Source: Diaminobutyricibacter sp. McL0608
GTDB lineage: Bacteria; Actinomycetota; Actinomycetes; Actinomycetales; Microbacteriaceae
Direction of reading: 5' to 3'
Length of the DNA: 64,000 bases
Assembly (NCBI RefSeq): GCF_039613825.1
Contig: NZ_CP154826.1
Location: 434,001 to 498,000, forward strand
A program made the position numbers and the translations under genes. Position 1 is the stretch's first letter, and the number at the start of each line of letters is the position of its first letter. Below are positions 32,289 to 41,701 of the stretch, piece after piece. Under the pieces are notes generated by a model. The model was not told the origin of the DNA. It saw only the letters and a program-made list of their open reading frames with translations, and made no database searches.

Positions 32289-33814
32289 GACACGGCGCTT
32301 TCGGTTTCGAGTTCTGGGGAGGTAATGCCGGCCATCATTTGGCCAATCACTTCCCGAGGGGTGTCACCGGGGACGATGCCAACTATTTGTCCGCGATAGA
32401 TCACGGCGATCCGATCGGAAAGTGCGACGATTTCGTCGAGTTCAGTGGAGACGACCATGACCGCGACTCCGGCGTCACGTGTCTCCACGATGCGCTTATG
32501 CACGAATTCGATCGAGCCGACATCGATGCCTCGAGTTGGCTGAGATGCGACGAACAGTCGCAACTCGCGGCTGAGCTCGCGAGCGAGGACGACCTTCTGC
32601 TGATTGCCGCCCGAGAGTCGATCCACGTGCGTGTCGATACCCTGCGATCGAACGTCGAACTCCTGGGACTTCTCTTCCGCGAACGCTCGTAGGCGGGAGA
32701 TTTGGAGGGTTCCGTATTTGACAAAGGGGGCGCCCTCGGAGCGGTTCAAGATGAGGTTCTCAGCGATGGAGAAATCGCCCACCAGTCCTTCGATCTTGCG
32801 ATCTTCTGGGACGAATCCCACTCCCGCATCGAGCGTCTCCCTCACCGTACGGCCGAGAAGCTCCTGGCCGTTCAAAACGACGGACCCTTGTGCCTTGGCG
32901 CGCAACCCGAGCAGCGCCTCGGTGAGCTCTGTTTGACCGTTGCCCTGGACCCCTGCTATACCGAGGATTTCTCCCGTTCGAACCTGGAAGGAGACCTCGT
33001 CCACGACGACCTGACCTTTGTTGTTGACCACAGTGAGGTCCTTCACCGCGAGAGCAATATCTCCCGGCTCAGCCGGGTCCTTCGTCACGGTCAGTTCGAC
33101 GGGACGGCCCACCATCAGCGAAGCGAGCTCGGCGTTCGATGCGCTTGGAGATGCTTCTCCCACCACCCGTCCGAGCCGGATGACGGTGATCCTGTCCGCG
33201 ACTTCTCGGACCTCTCGTAGTTTGTGCGTAATGAACACGATGGACGTGCCGCGAGACTTGAGAACACGCATGATCCGCATCAACTCGTCGGTCTCTCGCG
33301 GAGTGAGTACTGCGGTTGGTTCATCGAAGACGAGGACACGGGCGTCCCGTGAGAGAGCCTTAATGATCTCCACGCGCTGCTGCACGCCTACGGGAAGGTC
33401 CCCCACGAGAGCATCGGGGTCGACGTCGAACCCGAAATGGTCGCTGATCTCGCGCACTTTCGTTCGCGCTGCGGCGAGGTCGAGACGCCCGGCAAAGCCG
33501 GTCTCTTCATTGCCGAGCATGACGTTCTCGGCAACTGTGAAGACGGGAATGAGCATGAAGTGCTGGTGGACCATCCCGATGCCGGCCTTAATCGCGTCAC
33601 CGGGACCCGAGAAATACTGGACCTCATCATTCAGGAGAATCTCGCCTTCGTCGGCCTGGTACAGGCCGTAAAGGACGTTCATGAGGGTGGACTTGCCAGC
33701 GCCGTTCTCGCCCAACAGGCACAGGATCTCACCCGCGTCTACCTGCAGGTCGATATTGTCGTTCGCGGTCAGCGCCCCGAAGCGCTTCGTGATGCCACGG
33801 AGTTCGAGCTTCAT
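32285..33814 (-). CDS. Nucleoside ABC transporter ATPase, duplicated ATP-binding domains
   Basis: 509 aa with two ABC domains in tandem, as in sugar/nucleoside importers of the RbsA/YufO type. Domain 1: Walker A GENGAGKSTL near 34-43 and Walker B RVLVFDEPT near 158-166. Domain 2: degenerate Walker A GVQGNGQTEL near 292, signature LSGGNQQKV and Walker B-like LFVASQPTRG. It energises uptake through the two permeases. Follows the binding-protein gene after an 87-bp spacer containing a hairpin. Confidence 0.92.
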   Translation of the reverse strand: MKLELRGITKRFGALTANDNIDLQVDAGEILCLLGENGAGKSTLMNVLYGLYQADEGEILLNDEVQYFSGPGDAIKAGIGMVHQHFMLIPVFTVAENVMLGNEETGFAGRLDLAAARTKVREISDHFGFDVDPDALVGDLPVGVQQRVEIIKALSRDARVLVFDEPTAVLTPRETDELMRIMRVLKSRGTSIVFITHKLREVREVADRITVIRLGRVVGEASPSASNAELASLMVGRPVELTVTKDPAEPGDIALAVKDLTVVNNKGQVVVDEVSFQVRTGEILGIAGVQGNGQTELTEALLGLRAKAQGSVVLNGQELLGRTVRETLDAGVGFVPEDRKIEGLVGDFSIAENLILNRSEGAPFVKYGTLQISRLRAFAEEKSQEFDVRSQGIDTHVDRLSGGNQQKVVLARELSRELRLFVASQPTRGIDVGSIEFVHKRIVETRDAGVAVMVVSTELDEIVALSDRIAVIYRGQIVGIVPGDTPREVIGQMMAGITSPELETESAVS

Positions 33815-33845
33815 TGCATTGCCAATCAGAAGTGGAGGAGACCAG

Positions 33846-33875
33846 CGGGCACGAGCGAGGGGGAGCTCGTCCCGC
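33846..33875 (-). promoter_or_regulatory. Intercistronic hairpin after the binding-protein gene
   Basis: On the minus strand GCGGGACGAG pairs with CTCGTGCCCGC (33866-33875 with about 33846-33855, one bulge) between the BMP lipoprotein stop and the ATPase start. Such hairpins stabilise the upstream mRNA and lower downstream expression, fitting the higher need for binding protein. Inference from position. Confidence 0.45.
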
Positions 33876-33901
33876 CGGCCCCTCGTGTTGGGACTTGGGC
33901 G

Positions 33902-34951
33902 CTATCCGACGGAGATTGAGCCGTCGATGATTCCCTGCTTGACCTTTGCCAACTCGCCCGCGAGATCCGGGGATACCTTGTTTTCGAAATCGTGGAACGG
34001 TGCGATGCTGACGCCGCCGTTTTTAAGGGTTCCGACGAACGGCTCGGCATTGAACTTGCCCTTTCCAGCGGTCGCGACAATGTCCTCGACACCAACAGCG
34101 ATCCCCTTGAGCACCGAAGTCAGGAGCAGATTCGAGACCGACGGGTCGGTCTTGTACACATCCGTGTCAACCCCGATGAGTGCGATGCTCTTGCCCGAGT
34201 CGCGAATCGCCTGCCCGGCGCTCTGATAGATCGGTCCACCGACCGGGAAAAGGACGTCGGCTCCCTGATCGATGATCGACTGAGCGGTGGACTTGGCCGT
34301 TTCGTTGGCGGCGAATCCGCCCGTGAAGGAACCGGTCTGCGATCCTCTATTCCAGCCCACAACGCGGACGTTGGCGTTCTTCTGCTTGTTGTAGTAGCTG
34401 ACGCCGGAGACAAAGCCGTCCATGAATGCGGTCACCGGGGGGATCTGGATCCCGCCGAACGTTCCGATCACGTGCGACCTGCTGTAGCTGGCCGCTGCGT
34501 AGCCGGCAAGGAAGGAGGCCTGCTGGGTTTCGAAGCTGATCGGCTTGACATTACGGAGCTTGATCGATGAATCATCGACGATTGCGTAGTCGATCTTCGG
34601 ATTTGCTGTCGCCGAGGCTTTTGTTGCCTCAGCGAGCTGGAATCCGACGGTGACCATTATGTTGCAGCCCGAATCGGTCAATGCGGTGAGGTTCGACTGG
34701 TAGTCGGATTCCTGTGCCGATTCCACGATCTTCTGCTGAGCGCCAAGCGTCTTGGCTGCAGACTTGACGCCGTCCGCGGCGCCCTCGTTGAATCCCTTGT
34801 CGTTCAGGCCACCCGTATTGGCGACCATGCAGGGAAGGTAGTGGGATTTTGCGGCCTGTGCCACGTTCGATGGTGCTGCTGCGCACGCGGTGAAGAGCAT
34901 GCTGACGGCGACGAGCCCGCCTGCAACCGTTAGTGCCTTTGAGAACTTCAT
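33902..34951 (-). CDS. BMP-family (Med/BmpA) nucleoside-binding lipoprotein
   Basis: 349 aa from ATG 34951 (AGAGGCAT upstream). Lipoprotein signal with lipobox LFTAC at about residues 19-23. The mature part has the BMP pattern: VANTGGLNDKGFNEGAADGV, AESAQESDYQSN-like segment, GCNIMVTVGFQLAEAT, FGGIQIPPVTAFMDGFV and GVDTDVYKTDP. These capture nucleosides outside the cell for the ABC importer. Operon order: binding protein, ATPase, permease, permease. Given psuG and the kinase across the LysR gene, pseudouridine is the likely ligand. Confidence 0.92.
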   Translation of the reverse strand: MKFSKALTVAGGLVAVSMLFTACAAAPSNVAQAAKSHYLPCMVANTGGLNDKGFNEGAADGVKSAAKTLGAQQKIVESAQESDYQSNLTALTDSGCNIMVTVGFQLAEATKASATANPKIDYAIVDDSSIKLRNVKPISFETQQASFLAGYAAASYSRSHVIGTFGGIQIPPVTAFMDGFVSGVSYYNKQKNANVRVVGWNRGSQTGSFTGGFAANETAKSTAQSIIDQGADVLFPVGGPIYQSAGQAIRDSGKSIALIGVDTDVYKTDPSVSNLLLTSVLKGIAVGVEDIVATAGKGKFNAEPFVGTLKNGGVSIAPFHDFENKVSPDLAGELAKVKQGIIDGSISVG

Positions 34952-35112
34952 TCCGATGCCTCTCTGCTTCGGGTTTGGACTTTGGACTATCAAGCCACGC
35001 CGAATTCTTTAGATCAACATTCAAATGATGTGCATTGATAAGCAAAATCAAATTATCTAGCAGTGCGCCATCCGGCTGGGGAGACCAGTCTTCTCAGCAG
35101 TTGAGTGACGGC

Positions 35113-36015
35113 TTAGGACGTGAATTGCTGCATGCTGGCCAGCTTTCGTGCGGCCGCGGCCACCTTGAGCACGGCCGCACGCGGCTCGTCCTTGTGGGTG
35201 ACCATCGACATCGGAAGCGTGGCCGGTACCGTTAGCGGGCGAGCCACGAGCCCTTCTTCCAGTCGCAGCGTTGTTGCAATCGGGAGAAGGGCGAAGACCC
35301 GATTCTCGGCAATGAGATAACTACGGGGGCCCAGTACCAAGGCTCGGCCTGTCATCACCAAAGGATCGAGACCTCGCTCGCGACACAGGTCAAGTAGGGC
35401 ATCGTAATAGGCCGGATCCTGTTCGCGCGGCCAGACGAGAAGTGGGAGATCCGAAAGTTGGGAAAGGTCGATCCTGGCCTGCTGCGCAAGGGGGTGGCGT
35501 GTGCTCAGTGCCACAACCATCGGCTCGTCGTACAGAGTCGAAACCTGGTATCCGTCGCCGACCTTGGGAAAGCGACCGATTCCCAGGTCACATTTGCCGG
35601 CCTCGATCGCGGTTGACAACTGGCCTGTATCGACGGGGAATTCTTCGACGGTGATGCCCGAGAGCTCTTCTACTGCACGCAAGAGCGCGGGGACGAAGTG
35701 GTCCATCGCGCTGGGGCTGGCGCCGAGGCGAACGGGTGTTTCTGCGTCGGCTCCAAGTCTGTTGGCAATGGCGTCGAGCGCTTTCCCGGCCTCGAGGAAC
35801 CGCTTGACGAAGGGGAGCAGGTCGTCGCCGGCACGGGTGAGGGCTACCCGACGGGTGCTGCGATCGAAGAGTCGAAATCCCAGCCCTTCTTCAAGTCTGC
35901 GGATTTCTTGGCTCACGACTGCTTGGGAAACGTAGAGACTCTCGGCGGCCTTTCCGAAGTGAAGAAGTTCGGCAGCAACGGAAAAGTACTCGGCCTGCCT
36001 GCGGGTTATTTTCAT
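35113..36015 (-). CDS. LysR-type regulator of the pseudouridine locus
   Basis: 300 aa. N-terminal winged HTH (about 1-60: RRQAEYFSVAAELLHFGKAA, YVSQAVVSQEIRRLEE) and a periplasmic-binding-like effector domain (about 90-295). It is divergent from psuG (96-bp spacer) and upstream of the transporter operon in the same direction, so it probably controls both. The spacer is AT-rich (36016-36060) as expected for LysR T-N11-A sites. The effector is unknown; pseudouridine or ribose 5-phosphate would make sense. Confidence 0.9.
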   Translation of the reverse strand: MKITRRQAEYFSVAAELLHFGKAAESLYVSQAVVSQEIRRLEEGLGFRLFDRSTRRVALTRAGDDLLPFVKRFLEAGKALDAIANRLGADAETPVRLGASPSAMDHFVPALLRAVEELSGITVEEFPVDTGQLSTAIEAGKCDLGIGRFPKVGDGYQVSTLYDEPMVVALSTRHPLAQQARIDLSQLSDLPLLVWPREQDPAYYDALLDLCRERGLDPLVMTGRALVLGPRSYLIAENRVFALLPIATTLRLEEGLVARPLTVPATLPMSMVTHKDEPRAAVLKVAAAARKLASMQQFTS

Positions 36016-36111
36016 AATGTTTTACTATATATCGCACCAGCTTGTTACTGGTTTGAAATAGTTCGTCGTCCTTAGGGTGGACCCACATCGCCAACGATTG
36101 GATCAACTCAT

Positions 36112-37023
36112 ATGGATATTTTGAATGTTTCGGAAGAGGTTGCGACTGCAGCCGCGGAAGGGCGCCCCGTCGTCGCGCTCGAGTCGACCATCTTCACTCA
36201 TGGTCTCGTTCGCCCGCGGAACCTGGAAGTTGCTCTCGAGGCCGAGAAGCTGCTTCGGAGCCAGGGTGTGACGCCGGCAACGATCGGTCTCGTGAAGGGT
36301 GTTCCGACCGTCGGCTTGTCCACCGCCGAGATCGAAGCCCTTTCGCTTGCCGACGACGCGGTGAAGGTTAGTGTTCGTGACATCCCCACGGCCGTAGCCA
36401 AGAAGCTGAACGCCGGCACCACGGTTGCCGGCACAGCCCACCTGGCTCGCCTTGCCGGAGTCGAGGTCTTCTCCACTGGCGGGCTCGGAGGCGTTCACCA
36501 AGGTGCGCAGCACAGCTTCGACGAGTCTGCAGACCCCACCACACTTGCGGGCCTCGACATGGTTGTGGTGAGCGCAGGTGTGAAATCGATCCTCGACATC
36601 CCGCTCACATTGGAGCGCTTCGAGACGCTCAATCTCGCAATCGTCGGCTACCGCACCACCGACTATCCGGGCTTCTACCTCTCCGACTCCGGCTACGACA
36701 TCGACTATTCGGTGGAGTCGCCGGAGGAGATCGCGGCTATCGTCCGCGCTCGCAACGCACTCGACATCAAGTCGACCCTTCTCGTTGCCAACCCCGTGTC
36801 GGAGGAGCAGCAGCTCGACCCCGTCGTTGCCGAGAGAGTGATCGCTGATGCCTGGAAGGCCGCGGGGGAACGAGGCACCCTCGGCCATGACGCGACGCCG
36901 TTCCTTCTCGACTACATTCAGAAGGCCACCAACGGCCGCAGCGTCGATGTGAACCTCGCGATCTACTACGGCAACGTCGCGCTGGGCGGGCAGATTGCGA
37001 CAGCCCTGTCGCGACAGGGGTAG
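36112..37023 (+). CDS. psuG: Pseudouridine-5'-phosphate glycosidase
   Basis: 303 aa, full family length. Characteristic blocks: RPVVALESTIFTHGLVRPRN, GVTPATIGLVKGVPTVGLS, ATAVAKKLNAGTTVAGTAHL-like strand, GIEVFSTGGLGGVH-type segment (EVFSTGGLGGVHQGA), DISADLxxL-equivalent DESADPTTLAGLDM, VVSAGVKSILDIPLTLE and YRTTDYPGFYL. The enzyme splits pseudouridine 5'-phosphate into uracil and ribose 5-phosphate through a Lys Schiff base. Downstream lies the PfkB kinase expected to make its substrate. The ATG has only a weak ribosome binding site. Confidence 0.93.
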   Translation: MDILNVSEEVATAAAEGRPVVALESTIFTHGLVRPRNLEVALEAEKLLRSQGVTPATIGLVKGVPTVGLSTAEIEALSLADDAVKVSVRDIPTAVAKKLNAGTTVAGTAHLARLAGVEVFSTGGLGGVHQGAQHSFDESADPTTLAGLDMVVVSAGVKSILDIPLTLERFETLNLAIVGYRTTDYPGFYLSDSGYDIDYSVESPEEIAAIVRARNALDIKSTLLVANPVSEEQQLDPVVAERVIADAWKAAGERGTLGHDATPFLLDYIQKATNGRSVDVNLAIYYGNVALGGQIATALSRQG

Positions 37024-37032
37024 CAGCAAGCC

Positions 37033-37074
37033 GGGACGGGGGCTTTAGTGCTAGTTTTCTGCAGCCCCCGTCCC
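37033..37074 (+). terminator. Hairpin between psuG and the kinase gene
   Basis: GGGACGGGGGCT (37033-37044) pairs perfectly with 37063-37074; the loop contains TTTT. No clear T-run follows (ATTCTGT). It may partly terminate the psuG transcript or stabilise it. Confidence 0.6.
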
Positions 37075-37133
37075 ATTCTGTAAGAGTGAAACTGGTGGGC
37101 GGTTGGCGCCGGCCGTGGTGAAAGGGTGAATCT

Positions 37134-38003
37134 GTGTTGGTTGTGGTTGGTGACCTCGTCGAAGACATCGTTGTCTGGCGAACGGGATCTCTTCAGGAGG
37201 ATACGGATAATCCCGCGGTGATAACGCGCGCCGGAGGTGGCAGCGGCGCTAACACGGCGGCAGCTGTCGCGAAAGACGCACCAGTCCGCTTCATCGGTCG
37301 TGTGGGAGAGGACGCGATCGGAGTTCACCTCGCCGATGCTCTTTCTGGCGAAGGCGTAGACGTCAGGGTTCAGCGGAGCGGGCGAACCGGCGCGATCGTG
37401 ATCCTTGTTGATGAGAACGGCGAAAGGACGATGTTTCCCGATCGTGGGGCGAGCGTCGAGTTGTCGAGCATCGACGAATCCTGGTTCGAAGGTATGACCT
37501 GGCTGCACTTTACGTTCTATGGCTTCGAATCCGCATCGTCGGAGCAAGCGCTGCTTGAGGCTAGCAGGCTTGCACATCGGTGTGGGGTGCCAATCAGTGT
37601 TGACCTGTCGTCCGTTGCGGTCATTCACTCCCTGGGTCGAGTCAAAGTGTTGTCACTGCTTGACGAGGTTTGTCCATCCGTGATCTTCGCCAATCGCCAA
37701 GAGGCGCAGTCGGTTGCACTCCGTGAGCTGGCCGAATCGCTGGATGTGGTCTGCGTGATCAAGCAGGGGGTCGATCCAGTCTTGGTTCTTGACTCCGGGA
37801 AGGCCGAGCTGATCCCGACGGTGCCGGTCCCGAACGTAAAGGACACCACCGGCGCCGGTGACGCGTTCTCCGCAGGATACCTCCGAGCGGCGGTCGCCAA
37901 CTTGTCGGCGGTGGATTGTGCTTTGGCCGGGGTGAAGGCCGCGGCAGAGGTGCTATCCCACCCAGGTGGTCGGGTGCTCAAAAACATCGAAAAGATTGCG
38001 TAG
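37134..38003 (+). CDS. PfkB-family kinase, probable pseudouridine kinase
   Basis: 289 aa from a GTG at 37134. PfkB signatures: GGGSGANTAAAVAKDA near 35-48, the acidic EDAIG motif and C-terminal VKDTTGAGDAFSAGYLRAAV, with the catalytic Asp in GAGDAF. Substrate identity is not fixed by motifs, but the gene follows psuG within 110 bp and faces the same way, so phosphorylation of pseudouridine (psuK role) is the best inference. Ribokinase activity is the main alternative. Confidence 0.85.
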   Translation: MLVVVGDLVEDIVVWRTGSLQEDTDNPAVITRAGGGSGANTAAAVAKDAPVRFIGRVGEDAIGVHLADALSGEGVDVRVQRSGRTGAIVILVDENGERTMFPDRGASVELSSIDESWFEGMTWLHFTFYGFESASSEQALLEASRLAHRCGVPISVDLSSVAVIHSLGRVKVLSLLDEVCPSVIFANRQEAQSVALRELAESLDVVCVIKQGVDPVLVLDSGKAELIPTVPVPNVKDTTGAGDAFSAGYLRAAVANLSAVDCALAGVKAAAEVLSHPGGRVLKNIEKIA

Positions 38004-38506
38004 ACCTCGCATCCAAAGCTTCCCGGTCGCCAGTGTCATGGACGCTGGCGGTCGGGAATCCATGTTCAGGGCAAGGCAGGGCACCCGCCTCGCAACACGA
38101 CTACATTTGCGTTCAACATCGTGAGTTCGAATGAGCTAAGTGAGCCGACAGAACCCCAACTTCGTTGACCTTATTCGGAGAGGAGGGACTGCGACACTCG
38201 GCCGCTCGGCGCAGGGTTCGGCGATTTGTGGTTGCAACTGCTCAGTGGGCTTCAGCGGTTTTCTCGAGGCGACCCCTGTATCCGTTGTTGGGAATTGACC
38301 ATCGTGTCCTGGGGTGCGCGGTCGCGGGGGCAGGCGCTTTGCCTGCGGTGTCAAGGTCGGACGAGATTGAAAGGCGGACTGGGCGACACATGACGGTGCT
38401 CCTCTGTCGTCTGACGACGACGTGCAGTAAGCGTTTCAAAATTGGCTCATGGGATCCCGCCTGTGCAACAGAGCATCATCATGTCCGCGACCTTCTGGGT
38501 GATACC
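38004..38506. other. Intergenic region with terminator; no gene supported
   Basis: A near-palindrome at about 38022-38057 (CGCCAGTGT and ACGCTGGCG arms around CATGG, flanked by CCCG/CGGG-like ends) is the likely terminator of the kinase gene. The rest, to the AhpD-like stop at 38507, contains open frames on both strands but none with a convincing start, ribosome binding site or recognisable product. Confidence 0.5.
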
Positions 38507-38989
38507 TCATACCTGTACGAGGTCGCGCTCGCCGGCTCCGCTGGGCGCGACCGTGCAGTGGCTCGAGATGGCCACGCGGTTCCAGGCGTTGATTAGGATG
38601 ACCAGCCACGAGACTGCCGCGATCTCCTGAGCCGTAAGTACCGCCTCGACATCAACCGTGTTGTGGACGCCGATCGGGCCGAGGGAGATATTCGTGAGCC
38701 GCTCGGCGAGGATGAGCGCAGCCTGCTCCTTGGCGCTGAAATACTGCGATTCCCACCAGGCCGCGACGACCGCGAGCCGGTCGGCGGACTCGCCCTTCGA
38801 TATAGCGTCGCGCGAATGTAACCTCAGGCAGTAGGCGCAGCCGTTGATCTGTGAAGCCCGAATTCTGACGAGTTCGACCAACAGTGGGTCAAGTCCGGCT
38901 GCGGCAGCATTCGCTTGCGCCGTCGCGTCGAACGCAGACAGGCTCTGGTATGTGGCCGGGCTGGCTTTGCCGAGGTTGACGTGTGACAA
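38507..38989 (-). CDS. Carboxymuconolactone decarboxylase / AhpD-like protein
   Basis: 160 aa from a TTG at 38989 (AGGAA six bases upstream), which gives the usual opening SHVNLGKASPATYQSL. The redox pair C-A-Y-C with following LRLHSRDA (about residues 50-60) is the AhpD core motif. Such proteins are peroxidase-like reductants or oxidative stress proteins. The Cys pair is intact. Transcribed after the winged-helix regulator gene with a 117-bp gap, perhaps as one unit. Confidence 0.85.
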   Translation of the reverse strand: MSHVNLGKASPATYQSLSAFDATAQANAAAAGLDPLLVELVRIRASQINGCAYCLRLHSRDAISKGESADRLAVVAAWWESQYFSAKEQAALILAERLTNISLGPIGVHNTVDVEAVLTAQEIAAVSWLVILINAWNRVAISSHCTVAPSGAGERDLVQV

Positions 38990-39106
38990 GGTGGTTCCTG
39001 CTTTCCATTTTCGAATAGCGGTGGTGCGCAATGTGCGTAGGGAGCGAGTCCTTCGCTCTCAGGGAACGCCGCCAGCCCATCGAGCGTCGATGGCCGTCCC
39101 TCTTGT

Positions 39107-39418
39107 TCATGTGCCAAGGATGTAGTCGTAGAGGTCGTCGAGGGCATCCGAGACCATCTCCTGATTGGCTCGCCAGTAATAGGTACGGCCGGAGCCGCGG
39201 GGGTGCGTTGATCTGTGCCTTGAGATGAGGCCGGCGGCGGCGAGGGTTTTGAGATGGGCGAGTACACCATTTCGGGTAAGGCCGAGCTCAGCCATCACAT
39301 GGCTGGTGGTGCAGTTCGGTAGGTGTGACAGCATCCGAAGGATTTCAACGCGAGTTCTCCCGGCGCTTACCAGAATGTACCCGGGAGGTAGATCGAGCGG
39401 CTCCAAAATGCCAGTCAT
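39107..39418 (-). CDS. Winged-helix (ArsR/MarR-like) regulator
   Basis: 103 aa. HTH with ILRMLSHLPNCTTSHVMAEL, then LTRNGVLAHLKTLAAAGLIS and a wing segment RHRSTHPRGSGRTYYW. No metal-binding Cys pair typical of ArsR sensors, one Cys near 37. It lies upstream of the AhpD-like gene and probably controls it. A partial match to the GntR site described below lies 3 bp upstream of its ATG. Confidence 0.8.
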   Translation of the reverse strand: MTGILEPLDLPPGYILVSAGRTRVEILRMLSHLPNCTTSHVMAELGLTRNGVLAHLKTLAAAGLISRHRSTHPRGSGRTYYWRANQEMVSDALDDLYDYILGT

Positions 39419-39754
39419 GCGCTATAGTATATGGCATTGGCGCGGACAGGCGAGGACGTCTAGATGTGTTGACCTGGGCCGGTAGATCTCGAAAGGACCT
39501 TGATGCACCCGAACGTGTCAAGACAGCAGTTGGGGCGCAACTGACGTGGTAGCGATTCACATCCGCCATGCCGGGCATTCAACGCCTCGACAGTACAAAT
39601 TGTTGAGTGGAACGCAAGCGCGAGTCTTGTGTGACATCAGCTCTGATATCGATCGGATCGCTAACTCGATGTTATTTGGTGAACGAGCGGGACGTCACCC
39701 GTCGGCGCGAGCCGGTGCAGCTGCGCTAACCATCTTGAGCAGGGGTGTCGGGCG
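39419..39754. other. Intergenic region upstream of the SMP-30 gene
   Basis: 336 bp. The only clear signal is GCTATAGTATATGGC (39421-39435), a 12/15 match in reverse to the shared operator. A promoter for the SMP-30 gene should lie here; no gene is supported. Confidence 0.45.
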
Positions 39755-40624
39755 GTGACGACTAGTGTGAATCATCTCAAGGCGACGAACTTGACTGGGG
39801 CGGTCGCTCATCACGCTGAGGGTCCAGTATGGTCTGAGGCGTGGGGCGGTCTTCGCTTTGTAGACCTAGATGCCGGGAAGCTTCTTACGTTCGATGGTGT
39901 CTCGGTCCACACCCTGCATATCAACCAGCCGATTGCGGCGTTTGTACGACCGCGAGCCTCGGGCGGTTACGTTGTCGCAACCGAACGAGGTATCGGCCTA
40001 GCCGAGGGTATGGACCTGGCTCCTTCGCGGTTCATCGATCTCTGGGATGACGCCTCTATCAGGATGAACGATGGCACGGTTGATCCGTGGGGGAGGCTTT
40101 GGGCCGGCGGGATGGCATACGACGCTCGTCCAGGAGCGGCGTCGCTTTTTCGCATTGATCCCGATCTCAGTTTCCGCCCCATTGTTGACGGAGTTACTGT
40201 CTCGAACGGCATCGGATTCTCGCAGAACGGTGAGCGGTGCTTTTTCGTAGACACGATGACCGGGCGCGTAGATCAGTTTGACGTTCTTGGCGGGGAACTC
40301 GCGAATCGCCGACCGTTCGTGACGTTCGATCGAGAACAAGGTCTGCCGGATGGACTAACGATCTCGGCTGACGGATCTGTTTGGATCGCCCTTTGGGGCG
40401 GTTCTTGCATTCACGGCTATAGTCCCGAAGGCGACCTGCACACAATCGTTGACTTACCAGTCGGCCAGGTGAGTGCATGCACGTTCGGTGGAGAGCAACT
40501 AAGGACTCTTTTCATCACAACCTCCCGACAAGGTTTGGCGGACGGAGTCGATTCGGAGGCAGGTTCTCTCTTCGCGGTCGAAACTGGGTATTCCGGTCTA
40601 CCGGTGAGCGCTTTCCAGGGCTAG
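39755..40624 (+). CDS. SMP-30/gluconolactonase-family lactonase
   Basis: 289 aa, six-bladed propeller pattern. Metal-binding residues by motif: E in HHAEGPVW (near 22), N in RMNDGTVDPWGRLW (near 108), N in VSNGIGFS (near 149) and D in LPDGLTISADGSVW (near 200). Such enzymes hydrolyse sugar lactones made by aldose dehydrogenases. Convergent with the GntR gene (16 bp between ends). Together with the downstream 2-hydroxyacid dehydrogenase and FAH hydrolase it suggests a non-phosphorylated sugar oxidation route. GTG at 39755. Confidence 0.88.
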   Translation: MTTSVNHLKATNLTGAVAHHAEGPVWSEAWGGLRFVDLDAGKLLTFDGVSVHTLHINQPIAAFVRPRASGGYVVATERGIGLAEGMDLAPSRFIDLWDDASIRMNDGTVDPWGRLWAGGMAYDARPGAASLFRIDPDLSFRPIVDGVTVSNGIGFSQNGERCFFVDTMTGRVDQFDVLGGELANRRPFVTFDREQGLPDGLTISADGSVWIALWGGSCIHGYSPEGDLHTIVDLPVGQVSACTFGGEQLRTLFITTSRQGLADGVDSEAGSLFAVETGYSGLPVSAFQG

Positions 40625-40640
40625 CTATTATTGATTAGCG

Positions 40641-41312
40641 CTATTCGACATCTGGCCCGGTGAAGGCTTCGATGCGATCAGCAGCCGCTTGGATGTGCTC
40701 TGCGATCGTTGCATCCAGGAGCACCTCATCATCGCCGGCAAGCGCCTCAACGATTGCGATGTGCGCTTCACTATGGCCTTGCATCTGCTCAATTTCGAGA
40801 AGCTTGTTCGCCATGCGCAAGAAGCCGTTCAATCGGCCGCGGAGTCGGGCAGTCAACTCCACGAGAAGTTGGTGCTCGCTCATCTCCCATAGCGTCTCGT
40901 GGAACTGCCGATCGAGCTCGAACATCGTGTCTCGGTCTCCAAGCGTCGCGGCTTTCGTCATTGAGGCCGTGATTTTCCGGAGTTGTTTCTCTGTCTTTGC
41001 GGTCCAGCGTTCTTGTACCCTTCGAGCAACAAATTGCTCAAGTACGATCCGAAGGCTCGTAATTTCTGCCAGATCTTTTCTGCTCAGGCTGGCAACGCGT
41101 GCGCCTCGGCGCGGCTCGCGTTCGATGAGTCGCTCTTCCGTGAGTATCGCAAGCGCTTCCCGCACGGGGATGTGGCTAACGCCGAGTCGTTCTGCAAGTT
41201 TCCGCTCGACGAGTCTGGTCCCAGGTTCAAGCTCGCCGTTTTGGATGGCCGCGCGCAGCTCGTCAATGACCTTAGTCGAGATGTTGTCTTCAGATAGGTT
41301 CCTGAGTGGCAC
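40641..41312 (-). CDS. GntR-family (FCD) regulator, copy 1
   Basis: 223 aa from the GTG at 41312, chosen because AAGGAG sits 5 bases upstream and the opening PLRNLSEDNISTKVIDELR then aligns without gaps with copy 2. Winged HTH with TRLVERKLAERLGVSHIPVREAL and a C-terminal all-helical FCD domain binding an organic acid (D and His residues in FELDRQFHETLWEMSEHQ and HSEAHIAIVEAL). Paralogue of the gene at 41702. An operator-like site lies 51 bases upstream of the start. Confidence 0.9.
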   Translation of the reverse strand: MPLRNLSEDNISTKVIDELRAAIQNGELEPGTRLVERKLAERLGVSHIPVREALAILTEERLIEREPRRGARVASLSRKDLAEITSLRIVLEQFVARRVQERWTAKTEKQLRKITASMTKAATLGDRDTMFELDRQFHETLWEMSEHQLLVELTARLRGRLNGFLRMANKLLEIEQMQGHSEAHIAIVEALAGDDEVLLDATIAEHIQAAADRIEAFTGPDVE

Positions 41313-41701
41313 CCGTTCTCCTTCCAACGGGCGCGACTCGGCAGCGCCGCGTTCACGTCCGGGCTACATGATATAGAAGATTGCGAGCCCAAGGGCGATG
41401 GATTGATATGTCCACCGTCCCCTTCGCAATACGGACCGACGCGCGCGACCCCGAATGCCGGGCCGAGGCTGTCGGGCGCGAATCTGCGACTTCGTTACGG
41501 CCGCTGCTTCAGTGTTTGTAACAGCAGCCGAACGAGATGCGGCCTCGGGCGAGCGCGCAATTCGCTCTAGCCCCGAACGCGTCAGCGGCGCCAACGGGTT
41601 GAGGAAAGCAAGATTCGCGTGGCGGTTGTTGCGGTGGAGTAGTCGCGTTCGACGCACGCGGCGGTGTCTATTTCAGGTCCCGTTGCCTTGTATAGCTGAG
41701 A
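41313..41701. other. Spacer between the two GntR genes
   Basis: About 390 bp. Carries the operator-like GCTACATGATATAGA at 41363-41377. The rest shows no gene with a credible start or product. Confidence 0.5.

Noticed and set aside
36103-37029. 308-aa minus-strand frame opposite psuG
   Set aside because: Antisense shadow; psuG motifs are unambiguous on the plus strand.
41364-41657. 97-aa minus-strand frame between the GntR genes
   Set aside because: Covers the operator-like site, has Arg/Ala-rich composition and no homology pattern or ribosome binding site.
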